A stretch of DNA of 64,000 nt from Salinicola aestuarinus (GTDB lineage: Bacteria; Pseudomonadota; Gammaproteobacteria; Pseudomonadales; Halomonadaceae): the NCBI RefSeq assembly GCF_003206645.1, contig NZ_PZJP01000007.1, positions 85,664-149,663 of the forward strand, written 5' to 3'. Of this stretch, positions 10,734-18,876 are shown piece after piece. A program made the position numbers and the translations under genes. The notes under the pieces were generated by a model that was not told where the DNA came from, did no database searches, and was given only the letters and a program-made list of their open reading frames with translations. How positions within the stretch are numbered: position 1 is the first letter of the stretch; each line of letters starts with the position of its first letter.

Positions 10734-12518
10734 ATGGCCGCTTATCGTTCCCCGCTTGCCGATCTACGTTTCGTTCGCGATGAGGTACTCGATGCTGAGA
10801 GTGAGTGGCAGTCGCTGGCGCTGCCCGCCGAGATCGACGCCTCACTGGCCGAGGCGGTCCTGGAGGAGGGGGCGCGCATCGTCGAAGCCGAGCTGCTGGT
10901 GCTGAATGCCACGGGAGATGCCGAAGGGTGTCGCCTGGTCGATGGCGAGGTATTCACGCCGGCCGGGTTCAAGGCGGCTTTCCGCGCGCTTGCCGACGGT
11001 GGGTGGTGCGGGCTGGCCGGCAGCCCCGCCTACGGTGGGCAGGGAATGCCCAAGCTTCTGACCCTCGCCTTCGACGAAATGCTCTACGCCACCAATGCGA
11101 GCTTCGCGCTGTATCTGACGCTCAACAACGGCGCGGCACTGCTGCTCGAGCAGTACGCCGACGAAGCGACCAAGGCGTGCTACCTGCCGCGACTCTACGC
11201 CGGTGAGTGGCTTGGCACGATGTGTTTGACCGAACCGCACTGTGGCACGGATCTTGGACTGATTCGCACTCGTGCGGTGCCGGATGGCGAGGGAGGGTAC
11301 GCCCTCACCGGCAGCAAGATCTGGATCACCGGTGGCGATCACGACCTGACTGATAACATCGCGCATTTGGTGCTCGCCAAACTGCCTGATGCGCCCGAGG
11401 GCTCGCGCGGCATCTCTCTGTTTTTGGTCCCCAAGCGTCGCGTGGGCACGGATGGCACGCTGGGTGACGCGAACGGCGTCGTCTGCGGTGGGCTCGAGCA
11501 CAAGATGGGGATCAAGGGCAGTGCCACTTGCGTCATGCACTTCGAGGGCGCGAGGGGGACGCTGATCGGCGAACCGCATCAGGGGCTCGCAACCATGTTC
11601 ACGATGATGAACTACGAGCGTCTTTCCATCGGCGTGCAGGGGCTGGGGCTCGGTGAGATCGCCTATCAGAGCGCGATCGCTTTTGCGCAAGAGCGCCTGC
11701 AGAGTCGTGCCCCGGGTGGCGCGGTCGCCTCAGATCGCCCGGCGGACCCGATCCTCGTCCACCCCGATGTGCGGCGCATGGCGCTCGACGTTCGCGCCTG
11801 GAACGAGGGCGCGCGGCTTTTCGCCGGTTTTGTCGGTCGCGAGCTCGATCGCGCGCGCTATCACCCAGACGAGCGATGCCGAAGCGATGCCGAGGCAACG
11901 GTCGCGCTGCTGACGCCCGTGGCCAAGGCGTTCATCAGCGATCGCGGCTTCGACGCCACGGTCATCGCCCAGCAGCTCTATGGCGGCAACGGCTACTGCG
12001 TGGAGTGGGGGGCAGAGCAGTACGTGCGCGACGCGCGCATCGCGATGATCTATGAGGGGACCAACGGCATCCAGGCGATGGATCTTGTCGGTCGCAAGCT
12101 GGCGCGCAACGGCGGCGCCTTCGTCGAGCAGCTCATCGCTCGCATCCGTTCAGAGCTCGGCCAGCATGCTGATGCCGCCTACAGCGAGGCAGTGGAGCGC
12201 GAACTTCAACGACTCGAACGCGCAACCGTGATGCTGCTCGCTCAGGCGCAGGAAGATGTCAACGCGCTGGGCGCGGCCGCCCACGACTATCTCGAGCTGG
12301 TCGGGTTCACGGTCTACGCCTGGCTCTGGTGGCGTGCGGGAAGAGTCGCCGCCGAAGCGCTCGCCCGGGGCGGCGACGCTAGCGAACGGTTTTACCGCGA
12401 CAAGCTGATCGTCGCGCGGTATTTCTTCGTGCGGCAGCTACCGCGCAGCGAATCCCTCGAGCGTCAGCTCATGGCGGGGCCCGAGGGGCTCATGGCGCTG
12501 GATCTGGAGGGATTCTGA
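10734..12518 (+). CDS. Acyl-CoA dehydrogenase (DmdC-like, with C-terminal extension)
   Basis: 594-residue FAD enzyme that forms an alpha,beta double bond in an acyl-CoA. The N-terminal segment (YRSPLADLRFVRDEV) and the length of about 595 residues are typical of the subgroup that includes DmdC (3-methylmercaptopropionyl-CoA dehydrogenase) and related medium/long-chain enzymes. The flavin region MCLTEPHCGTDLG and the catalytic Glu in YEGTNGIQAMDLVGRKL (about residue 442) are present. The start is ATG 10734 with GGAGGG at 10725-10730. A PsrA-like operator overlaps its leader, suggesting a role in fatty acid breakdown. The exact acyl substrate is unknown. Confidence 0.88.
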   Translation: MAAYRSPLADLRFVRDEVLDAESEWQSLALPAEIDASLAEAVLEEGARIVEAELLVLNATGDAEGCRLVDGEVFTPAGFKAAFRALADGGWCGLAGSPAYGGQGMPKLLTLAFDEMLYATNASFALYLTLNNGAALLLEQYADEATKACYLPRLYAGEWLGTMCLTEPHCGTDLGLIRTRAVPDGEGGYALTGSKIWITGGDHDLTDNIAHLVLAKLPDAPEGSRGISLFLVPKRRVGTDGTLGDANGVVCGGLEHKMGIKGSATCVMHFEGARGTLIGEPHQGLATMFTMMNYERLSIGVQGLGLGEIAYQSAIAFAQERLQSRAPGGAVASDRPADPILVHPDVRRMALDVRAWNEGARLFAGFVGRELDRARYHPDERCRSDAEATVALLTPVAKAFISDRGFDATVIAQQLYGGNGYCVEWGAEQYVRDARIAMIYEGTNGIQAMDLVGRKLARNGGAFVEQLIARIRSELGQHADAAYSEAVERELQRLERATVMLLAQAQEDVNALGAAAHDYLELVGFTVYAWLWWRAGRVAAEALARGGDASERFYRDKLIVARYFFVRQLPRSESLERQLMAGPEGLMALDLEGF

Positions 12519-12599
12519 TCCAAAGCGAGAGTTGCTGATCGAGTGACCCAGAGCCGCCAGATATGGATTACGCCCACTCGACCCTCACCGACGCCCAGG

Positions 12600-12629
12600 G
12601 CAGTAAGGCCGCTTTCGCGGCCTTGCTGC
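12600..12629. terminator. Hairpin between convergent genes
   Basis: A 13-bp stem (GCAGTAAGGCCGC with GCGGCCTTGCTGC, one G-T pair) closing a TTTC loop, between the acyl-CoA dehydrogenase and the convergent DUF1206 gene. There is no T tract on either side, so it may be a 3'-end-stabilising or Rho-assisted structure rather than a classical terminator. Confidence 0.45.
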
Positions 12630-12658
12630 GTGGCGAGTCTGACCTGCCAGCACCTTGG

Positions 12659-13474
12659 CTAGTTGAGATTGCCGACCCGGCGATAGCCGGCGTTGATGAA
12701 GCAGTAGCCGCCGTAGGCGATCAGGCCAACAGCGACGAAGCCGAGTATCCAGTCGCCGAAGGGCTGCTTGGCAAGCATGTCGAGTACGCCGCCCAAGCCT
12801 TGAACGCGGCTTGGCGACAGCTGCCAGGCGGCGATGCCGATGAGGATGCCGATAATGACGAACGTGACGCCACGCGCGGCGAGACCGAGTCGCGCAATTC
12901 CCTCGAGCAGCGGCAGCGGGGGATTGGGGCGCTTGTCCAGATGCCAGTTCTTGCGATAGGCACGCGTCCAGGCGCGGTAGAGCTGATGAACGCCGACAGC
13001 GATAAAGGCCAGCCCGATTGCTGCCAGAACCCAGCGGCCGCCGGGGATCCCGAGCAGCGTCTGCGTGCGCTCACTGTTGCTGCTGCCCTGGGAGCTGGAA
13101 AAGGAATTGAATACCAGGGTCGTACATTTCCAGGCGAGACCGGTGTAGATCAGGCCACTGATCGCGAAGCCGGCGCGGGCGGCCCAGCCTTTTACGTCGT
13201 TGCCTTTCTCTTCCGTATCGAAAAATGCCTGGGCCAGACGCCATAGCACGTAGGCGACGAGCCCGATCCCCAGCAGCACCAGCAGGACACTGCCGAACGG
13301 CCAGGTGGCGATTTTCTGTATGACTTCGCTGGTGCCACTCTCGCTGCCGCCCAGGCCGATAGTGGTCAGTAGCGCCAGCCAGCCAATGGCAAAATAGATG
13401 ATGCCTTTGGCGACGTAGCCCGCCGATGCGGTGCGGCTCAACCAGTCGCGGAGAGAGTCGGGTTGGGATGACAT
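12659..13474 (-). CDS. DUF1206 membrane protein
   Basis: 271-residue inner-membrane protein with three internally similar repeats, each with two hydrophobic helices (roughly residues 20-85, 100-175 and 195-265), as expected for DUF1206. The repeats begin with similar ARxGxxxxG motifs (TASAGYVAKGIIYF, WAARAGFAISGLIYTG, ARLGLAARGVTFVIIG). Function is unknown. The ATG at 13474 has an AGGA upstream. It stands alone on the minus strand. Confidence 0.85.
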   Translation of the reverse strand: MSSQPDSLRDWLSRTASAGYVAKGIIYFAIGWLALLTTIGLGGSESGTSEVIQKIATWPFGSVLLVLLGIGLVAYVLWRLAQAFFDTEEKGNDVKGWAARAGFAISGLIYTGLAWKCTTLVFNSFSSSQGSSNSERTQTLLGIPGGRWVLAAIGLAFIAVGVHQLYRAWTRAYRKNWHLDKRPNPPLPLLEGIARLGLAARGVTFVIIGILIGIAAWQLSPSRVQGLGGVLDMLAKQPFGDWILGFVAVGLIAYGGYCFINAGYRRVGNLN

Positions 13475-13686
13475 ACTTATCCTTCTTGGCCTGAAAAGGG
13501 CAGCGTTGGGTCACTTTGCGTGAGCGTTGTGATGCAAGCGTAGTGTAAGACTCGTGATCCAGCCCGGACGGATCACGAGCCGAAGGGATCACGCGCTCAC
13601 GGGTGGTCGGGTCTCGCCCCATGTTGCGGTATCCTGTCGCGCGGCGCACGGTGCGCGATGGCTTCTACCGTTTTCTGGACTCTGCA

Positions 13687-13917
13687 ATGAAACACTTTGT
13701 GGTACATCCAACATCCCGCCGCGGCTGGCTGGTGACGCTGGCATTCGCGTTGCTCGTAATGGCAGGCATCTGGCCAGTCGTCGCCTTGTTCAACCGGGAT
13801 GACCTGTGGTTTGGCCTGCCCCCCATCGCGATCCTGACCTACGCCATCGTCGTTGGCTGCTGGGTCACGATGCTCGTGGCCAATCGTTTGCTGGTCGGGG
13901 GCGAGCGCGATGTCTAG
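13687..13917 (+). CDS. DUF3311 small membrane protein, symporter partner
   Basis: 76-residue protein with two hydrophobic helices (about 16-34 and 44-66). This DUF3311-like family typically sits just before a sodium:solute symporter, as YhdT does before PanF. Its 3' end overlaps the symporter start by 8 bases, so the two are translationally coupled and probably form one transporter. The ATG at 13687 is preferred over an upstream in-frame ATG at 13603, because the extra 28 residues are charged and not family-like. Confidence 0.8.
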   Translation: MKHFVVHPTSRRGWLVTLAFALLVMAGIWPVVALFNRDDLWFGLPPIAILTYAIVVGCWVTMLVANRLLVGGERDV

Positions 13918-15400
13918 CTGGATTCCACTGGCCATTACCCTTGGCTACATCGCCGTGGCGTTGATCATTGGCATCAGTGCCCGACGTGGGCACGTCATGG
14001 ATAGCCTGGAAGAGTGGGGCGTGGCGGGGCGCAGCATGGGCCCCGTGACCCTCTATCTGCTCATCGCTGCCGGCAGCATCAGCGCCTATACCTTCATGGG
14101 CGCCCCCGGCTGGGCCTACTCGAAGGGCGTGGCGGTCTTCTACGTGGTGATCTACCTCGCCTATCTGGCGCTGGTCGCCTGGTACTGCGGACCCAAGGTC
14201 TGGGCTTTCGGCCAGCGCTTCGGCCATGTGACGCAGGGGGCGGCGATTGCGGATCGCTACCAGAGCCCGCTGCTTGGCGGGCTTGCGGCGCTGATCATGT
14301 CGATCGGCTCACTCGCCTATGCCGTGCTGCAGACCATTGGCTCCGCTTACATCCTGTCGGTCATGAGTGCCGGGCGGATTCCGGTCTGGCTCGGCGTGGT
14401 GGTGGTGCTGAGTGCCATCGCGCTCTATCTCTTCGTCAGCGGTCAGCGTGCCATTGGCGTGACCAACGCCTTTCAGGGCGTCCTCATGCTGGCGGTGGCG
14501 TGGGCCGTTGGGCTCTGGGCCGCCCGTGAGGCGACCGGTGAGATCGGTTTCGCCGGGGTGTTCGAGCGCCTGGCGAGTGAGCGTCCCGAATTCCTGACCC
14601 TGCCGGGTGCCGTTGGCGATATGGGCTTTGCGTTCTGGACGACGTCGATCATCGTGTCGATGTTCTCGTTCATGCCACCGGTGTGGAGCCAGTGGATGAG
14701 TGCGCGCTCGGCGTCGACGATCCGGCGCAGCGCGACCTGGCTACCGACGTATTACATCGTGGTACTGCCGATGGTCGTGGTCGGGTTCATCGGCATCTTG
14801 GCGCTACCCGCACTTTCACGCGCTGACACGGTGGCACTCACGTATGCGCTCGACCACATGCCGAGCTGGCTGGTGGGGCTGCTTGGGGCAGGCACACTGG
14901 CGGCGGCGATGTCCTCCTGCGAGCCGTTTCTGCACTCCATCGCCATGGCCTATGCTCGCGATGTGGCGCAGCCTCTTTTCCGATTGAGTGACGCGACCAC
15001 GGGGAGACTGGCAAGACGACTGCTGATACCTGTCATGGCGTTGATCGTGGCGCCGGTGGCGATCACCGAGCCCAGCAACCTGGTGATGATCCTGCTAGTG
15101 GGGCTCGGATTTGCGACGCAGGTGCTGCCGGCGTTCATCGGTATGTTCCTGTGGACTCGGGCATCCACGCCGGGCGTTCTGGCCGGCATCCTGAGCGGAT
15201 TTTGCGTCACGCTCGCCTTCACGCTGGTCTGGCCCAACCCGCTGGGCGTGCACGCCGGCTTCTGGGGGCTGATGGTGAATCTACCGCTGTTCATTGCCGT
15301 GTCGCTGGCGACTCGGCCGGTTCGTGACGACGTCGTCGAGCGATTCTTCGCCATCAGCGCCCCGGGTCGTCTGTTGCGTGCTAGTGAGAATGCCGCCTGA
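13910..15400 (+). CDS. Sodium:solute symporter family protein
   Basis: 496-residue SSS-family importer with about 13 membrane helices. Typical features are an unwound first helix, the conserved MGAPGWAYSKG region near residues 60-70, and conserved polar and glycine residues after it. The partner DUF3311 protein suggests uptake of an organic anion such as a monocarboxylate; the substrate is not determinable. The start is ATG 13910, inside the end of the DUF3311 gene; the frame extends upstream but only out of phase with family homology. Confidence 0.87.
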   Translation: MSSWIPLAITLGYIAVALIIGISARRGHVMDSLEEWGVAGRSMGPVTLYLLIAAGSISAYTFMGAPGWAYSKGVAVFYVVIYLAYLALVAWYCGPKVWAFGQRFGHVTQGAAIADRYQSPLLGGLAALIMSIGSLAYAVLQTIGSAYILSVMSAGRIPVWLGVVVVLSAIALYLFVSGQRAIGVTNAFQGVLMLAVAWAVGLWAAREATGEIGFAGVFERLASERPEFLTLPGAVGDMGFAFWTTSIIVSMFSFMPPVWSQWMSARSASTIRRSATWLPTYYIVVLPMVVVGFIGILALPALSRADTVALTYALDHMPSWLVGLLGAGTLAAAMSSCEPFLHSIAMAYARDVAQPLFRLSDATTGRLARRLLIPVMALIVAPVAITEPSNLVMILLVGLGFATQVLPAFIGMFLWTRASTPGVLAGILSGFCVTLAFTLVWPNPLGVHAGFWGLMVNLPLFIAVSLATRPVRDDVVERFFAISAPGRLLRASENAA

Positions 15401-15427
15401 GAGTGGGCCGCCTGAGAGGGGAACGCT

Positions 15428-15455
15428 TGTCGGCGCGGAAACGTGAGCGCCGACA
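15428..15455. terminator. Hairpin between symporter and ABC operon
   Basis: Perfect 9-bp stem TGTCGGCGC/GCGCCGACA with a 10-base loop, between two convergent transcription units. There is no T tract. Probably marks the 3' ends of both. Confidence 0.45.
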
Positions 15456-15499
15456 GAAGGGGCTGGAGCGCCAGCGAGACTCAACGGCTGACAGAGCAT

Positions 15500-16246
15500 T
15501 CACACGGGGTTGGCGGCCAGCACCTGGCGCAGGAAATGTTGCGTGCGCGCGTCCTGGGGGCGGGTAAAGAGTTCGCTGGGTGGGCCCTGCTCGACGATCT
15601 CGCCGCCATCCATGTAGATCACGCGATCGGCAACGTCACGCGCGAACTGCATTTCATGCGTGACGACGATCATGGTCTGGTTGTCGGCGGCAAGCTGCTT
15701 CATCAGGCCAAGCACTTCTTCAACCCACTGCGGATCGAGCGACGACGTCGGCTCGTCGAAAAGAATGACATCGGCATTCCTCGCCATCGCGCGGCCGATC
15801 CCTATGCGCTGCTGCTGTCCGCCGGAAAGCGAGGCGGGGTAGGCATCAGCCTTGTCCGCCAGGCCGATGCGCTCCAGTATCTCGCGGGCACGGGCATACG
15901 CCCTGGCCTTGGGCTGGCGATCGACGACGATCAATCCCTCGGCGATGTTTTCCAGCGCGGTCTTGTTGTAGAACAGGGCGTAGTTCTGGAAGACAAAGGC
16001 GGTGCGACGCCGCAGCGCCAGGATCTGCTCACGAGTCACGCGCGAGATGTCGAACGAGAGGTCTCCGACGCGTATCTGGCCACCGTCCGGCTGTTCCAGG
16101 AAGTTGATGCAACGCAGTAGCGTCGACTTGCCGGTGCCGGAGGGGCCAACCACGACGATGATTTCGCCGCGTGCGAGTGTCAGGTCAATACCGGAAAAAA
16201 CCGTGTGCTCGCCGAAGCGTTTACGCAGTCCGCGAATGTCGATCAT
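15500..16246 (-). CDS. Polar amino acid ABC transporter, ATP-binding protein
   Basis: 248-residue ATPase that powers amino acid uptake. Walker A is GPSGTGKST (about 32-40), the signature is LSGGQQQRIGIGRA, Walker B is VILFDEPTSSLDP and the H-loop is VVTHEM. The start ATG (16246) overlaps the permease stop (ATGA), so the two are coupled; a longer frame up to 16294 lies inside the permease gene and is not the start. Closest in type to cystine, glutamine or histidine systems (FliY-YecSC, GlnHPQ). Last gene of a binding protein-permease-ATPase operon. Confidence 0.93.
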   Translation of the reverse strand: MIDIRGLRKRFGEHTVFSGIDLTLARGEIIVVVGPSGTGKSTLLRCINFLEQPDGGQIRVGDLSFDISRVTREQILALRRRTAFVFQNYALFYNKTALENIAEGLIVVDRQPKARAYARAREILERIGLADKADAYPASLSGGQQQRIGIGRAMARNADVILFDEPTSSLDPQWVEEVLGLMKQLAADNQTMIVVTHEMQFARDVADRVIYMDGGEIVEQGPPSELFTRPQDARTQHFLRQVLAANPV

Positions 16247-16917
16247 CGCTGATAAGCCCGATTGAGCCGTCTTTCTAGCCATTTCTGAACCCACGAAAGT
16301 CCCTCCACCACGATCCAGTAGATTACCGCGACGACCAGAAACGCCTCGAAGTAGAGAAAGCTGCCCGCGGCTTCTTTCTGCGTCGCGCCCATCAGTTCGG
16401 TGACGCCGAGTGTGAAGGCAAGCGACGTCGACTTGATCATGTCGATGAAATAATTCATCAGCGTCGGCGTCGCCACTCGCGTCGCCTGAGGCAGCACGAT
16501 GCGCCGCATCAACTGCCCCTGCGTCATGCCGATCGACTGGGCGGCTTCTACCTGACTGCGATCGATGCCGACGATGGCGGCACGAATCGACTCGGCCATA
16601 TAGGCCGCGAAGTGCAGCGTCAGCCCGAGAATGGCCGCGGTCACCCCATTGATCGACACCAGAAACGTGAGCACCTGTGGCAAGCCGTAATAAAACAGGA
16701 AAAGCTGAACCAGTAGTGGGGTGCCGCGGAAAAACGAGATAAAGAGCAGCGCCAGGGCGTTGAGGACCGGTACGCGAGTCACTCGAACGACGGCCAGCAG
16801 GCAGGCGAGTATCAGCGCGCAGACCATACCGGCCGCCGCCATTTCGAGCGTCAGCGGTAGATAGCTGAGGAGCACTGGGACCAGGCTCAGCATGTAGTCA
16901 AAGTCGAGTGAGTGCAT
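16243..16917 (-). CDS. Polar amino acid ABC transporter, permease
   Basis: 224-residue inner-membrane subunit with about five helices. The EAA motif that docks the ATPase is EAAQSIGMTQGQLMRRIVLPQA-like and lies near residues 140-160. This is the His/Glu/Gln/Arg/opine permease family. The single permease suggests a homodimer. It is 108 bp downstream of the binding protein gene, with a hairpin between, and overlaps the ATPase gene by 4 bases. Confidence 0.92.
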   Translation of the reverse strand: MHSLDFDYMLSLVPVLLSYLPLTLEMAAAGMVCALILACLLAVVRVTRVPVLNALALLFISFFRGTPLLVQLFLFYYGLPQVLTFLVSINGVTAAILGLTLHFAAYMAESIRAAIVGIDRSQVEAAQSIGMTQGQLMRRIVLPQATRVATPTLMNYFIDMIKSTSLAFTLGVTELMGATQKEAAGSFLYFEAFLVVAVIYWIVVEGLSWVQKWLERRLNRAYQR

Positions 16918-16980
16918 ATCGAGTGCGGCCTCGTCTCATGGCGCGAACGCGGTAAAAATGTCAGCCATCATCGACGACGA

Positions 16981-17010
16981 AGCCCATGACACCTCGCGGC
17001 GCCATGGGCT
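16981..17010 (-). terminator. Intra-operon hairpin after the binding protein gene
   Basis: Perfect 8-bp repeat AGCCCATG/CATGGGCT (16981-16988, 17003-17010) between the binding protein and permease genes. On the minus strand it is followed after some 15 bases by ATTTTTAC. Likely protects the binding-protein mRNA or partly terminates, explaining higher binding-protein output (inference from similar operons). Confidence 0.45.
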
Positions 17011-17025
17011 CGTGGTCGAGACGGC

Positions 17026-17808
17026 TCAGCGTTGCGTGATGTCGCTACCGAACCACTTCTGGGAGATTTCGGCCAGCTCGCCGTGCTCACGCAGCACGTC
17101 CAGTGCGTCGTCGACTCGATCGCGCAGAGCGCGTCCCGCTTCGTCGTCGCGGAACGGGTAGGCGTTCTCGATCCCGGAGAAAGGCTGGCCGGCGAGCTCC
17201 AGCGGCAGTGGTTTGTCCTTGATCACCTGTGAGGCGCTGACGCGATCCATGACGAAAGCGTCGGCACGCCCGAGCGCGACATCCTGCTCGACATTGGACT
17301 CGTAAGTCTTGATGTCGATCTCATCGGCGTAAGGCAGTTCTTCCAGCAGCGCCTCGTAATTGGACCCCAGGTTCACCGCGACGGTCTTGCCCTTGAGATC
17401 CTCGACACCGGCAATCTCATCATTGCCCTTGCGCTTGACCACCTGCGCGCCATCGTAGACATAAGGCTCGCTGAAGACGTACTTCTCCTGGCGGTCCGGC
17501 GTGATGGTGATCTGGTTGGCGATGGTATCGATCCGCTGCGAGTCGAGCATGCCCGCCAGGCCTGAGAAGCTCGCTGTCACGAAGGTTACGTCATCACCGG
17601 TAATGTCACCGATCGCGTTCATCAGATCGACTTCAAAACCTTTCAGCTCGTCATGCTCGACGTAGGTAAAAGGATAGTACCCGCCGGACATGCCGACTCT
17701 GAGCGTGTCAGCGCTGGCGGCCGACGCTGATAGCGAAGCCACCCCCATAGCCGTCGCGGCGATACCGAGACGAAGCGCTGTCGGTAGGGTCGATAACAGC
17801 TTGATCAT
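17026..17808 (-). CDS. Polar amino acid ABC transporter, substrate-binding protein
   Basis: 260-residue periplasmic receptor. A signal peptide with a basic start and alanine-rich core ends near residue 35 (SASAASADTLRVG). Family-3 solute-binding features follow: YYPFTYVEHDELKGFEVDLM and ANQITITPDRQEKYVFSEPY. The ATG at 17808 has a perfect AGGAGG at 17815-17820; the longer frame to 17874 adds residues before the signal peptide and is rejected. Resembles cystine/glutamine binding proteins, but the ligand is uncertain. Confidence 0.92.
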   Translation of the reverse strand: MIKLLSTLPTALRLGIAATAMGVASLSASAASADTLRVGMSGGYYPFTYVEHDELKGFEVDLMNAIGDITGDDVTFVTASFSGLAGMLDSQRIDTIANQITITPDRQEKYVFSEPYVYDGAQVVKRKGNDEIAGVEDLKGKTVAVNLGSNYEALLEELPYADEIDIKTYESNVEQDVALGRADAFVMDRVSASQVIKDKPLPLELAGQPFSGIENAYPFRDDEAGRALRDRVDDALDVLREHGELAEISQKWFGSDITQR

Positions 17809-18102
17809 GACGAGCCTCCTCTGAACGAGTGAACAGCGAGCATCCCCGCACGCCGTCTGAAACGGCAAAAGCATAGCGTAAAAAAGCCGTGAGTAATAAA
17901 AGAAAAATTTTATATGCTTTTTTGTTTGGACTAATGACGTCGACTTCCGGTGGCGGGCTCAACCATTGCCGCCGCTGCAGCGTGACACTTTTCTTGGGGG
18001 CTGCTGACACGACTCGCCGAATGGCGTCGTCGTACCGCGCTACGAGGCCGCATCACCTGTACAGGGTTTTGTGGCCTGTACTGTATTGATATAACATCTG
18101 CG

Positions 18103-18330
18103 ACGCTGCACTCATGGGGGCCACCGCATGGACGTGACCAAGGGAAGCGCCAGTGCTGGTTAGCGGTAGAGGCCAGGGAAGAGTCCCAGACTCGGGAACA
18201 TTGAGAGGAGCGGAGCACTACGAACGATCGCTGATAGAAGGGTGCTACTGCTCTCTGAGTCGCAGGAGAACGTGGTTGCTTGAGTGGGGCGGCGGCCCCC
18301 CGCCGTCTTGCTATCCCCAGGATTCAACTC
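18103..18330 (+). ncRNA. Possible third GGA-rich small RNA
   Basis: Between the ABC operon and the better-supported RNA there are 7 GGA motifs in about 140 bases (near 18130, 18144, 18176, 18195, 18207, 18212 and 18266), above what base composition predicts. A weak promoter is possible (TTGTGG at 18069, TATAAC at 18090, 15-bp spacer). A CGGCGG-CCCC-CCGCCG hairpin lies near 18289-18305, without a real T tract. Few of the GGA motifs fall in convincing hairpin loops, so this is speculative. Everything from 17809 to 18102 otherwise shows no gene, apart from the transporter promoter. Confidence 0.25.
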
Positions 18331-18392
18331 TTGTCGAAGTTCGAGCCGCCAGATCGACGCGGAATGATTTCATCGCTTGACCCTTCGACAAG
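18330..18392. promoter_or_regulatory. Promoter and flanking inverted repeat of small RNA A
   Basis: A -35-like TTGACC at 18377-18382 and a -10-like TATAGC at 18398-18403 (15-bp spacer) would start transcription near 18410. A perfect 10-bp inverted repeat, CTTGTCGAAG (18330-18339) and CTTCGACAAG (18383-18392), is spaced by 53 bp centre to centre and its second arm lies between -35 and -10. It may bind a dimeric regulator at two sites. Confidence 0.45.
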
Positions 18393-18409
18393 TATTGTAT
18401 AGCTTTTAC

Positions 18410-18636
18410 TGCGTAGGCTGACTCGCCGGCTTCATGGAAGGAGCAAGGAACGAAAGGCGACTCGGAACCGTGATCAGGGATGATCGCCAAGCGCCGCATC
18501 ACCAGGAAAGTGATAGCGGGGCTTAAACGCACAGTGCCGCATGCCAGGAGGGTCAGGAAGACTCGAAACAGGACAGGATGTCCGGGCAGTAGCGGCTCTC
18601 TCGAGGCGGGCCATCTCTATGGCCCGCCTTTTTGTT
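18410..18636 (+). ncRNA. CsrB/RsmZ-type small RNA A (CsrA/RsmA-sequestering candidate)
   Basis: About 225 bases, bounded by a possible promoter and a strong intrinsic terminator. It contains about 10 GGA motifs between 18436 and 18578. Several are displayed in hairpin loops that I can draw by hand: GATCA-GGGA-TGATC, ATCAC-CAGGAAA-GTGAT, GTC-AGGAA-GAC and GGAC-AGGAT-GTCC. Arrays of loop-exposed GGA are the known binding sites of CsrA/RsmA dimers in CsrB, CsrC, RsmY and RsmZ. No plausible protein is encoded. Role by analogy: titrate CsrA and so relieve translational repression. Not checked against Rfam. Confidence 0.65.
18604..18634 (+). terminator. Intrinsic terminator of small RNA A
   Basis: Perfect 11-bp stem AGGCGGGCCAT/ATGGCCCGCCT with a CTCT loop, then TTTTTGTTG. 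This is the strongest plus-strand terminator in the first 20 kb and has no protein gene immediately upstream. Confidence 0.9.
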
Positions 18637-18722
18637 GTCTAAACTGTGGGTGGCAGGTTCGATGGCCGGGAGCGACTTACCTGGCGGACAGACACATCGA
18701 ATCCCGCCTGACGAAATCCTCG

Positions 18723-18745
18723 GCATCCTGATGGAGTCAGGATGC
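18723..18745 (+). promoter_or_regulatory. Hairpin with GGA loop in the leader of the small secreted protein gene
   Basis: Perfect 9-bp stem GCATCCTGA/TCAGGATGC with loop TGGAG. The GGA in the loop resembles a CsrA-binding hairpin. It lies about 130 bp before the ATG at 18877 and could be in its 5' leader. Confidence 0.4.
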
Positions 18746-18876
18746 TGGATCGCATCGGGGCGACCCGGTGTCGAAGGGCTTCTAGGCGACAGCGTCCGTA
18801 TTCGTCTAGATAGGCTCGCTTTAAGGTACCGCGTTTAAAGCGGTGCCCCGTACATCAGATACAAAAGGAACTTGCC

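Noticed and set aside
12563..13246. 227-codon plus-strand frame over the DUF1206 gene
   Set aside because: The minus strand encodes a six-helix membrane protein with clear repeats; the plus frame has no features.
18061..18102. TGTACAG/CTGTACTG repeats considered as a LexA box
   Set aside because: Does not match CTGT-N8-ACAG with the right spacing and AT content.
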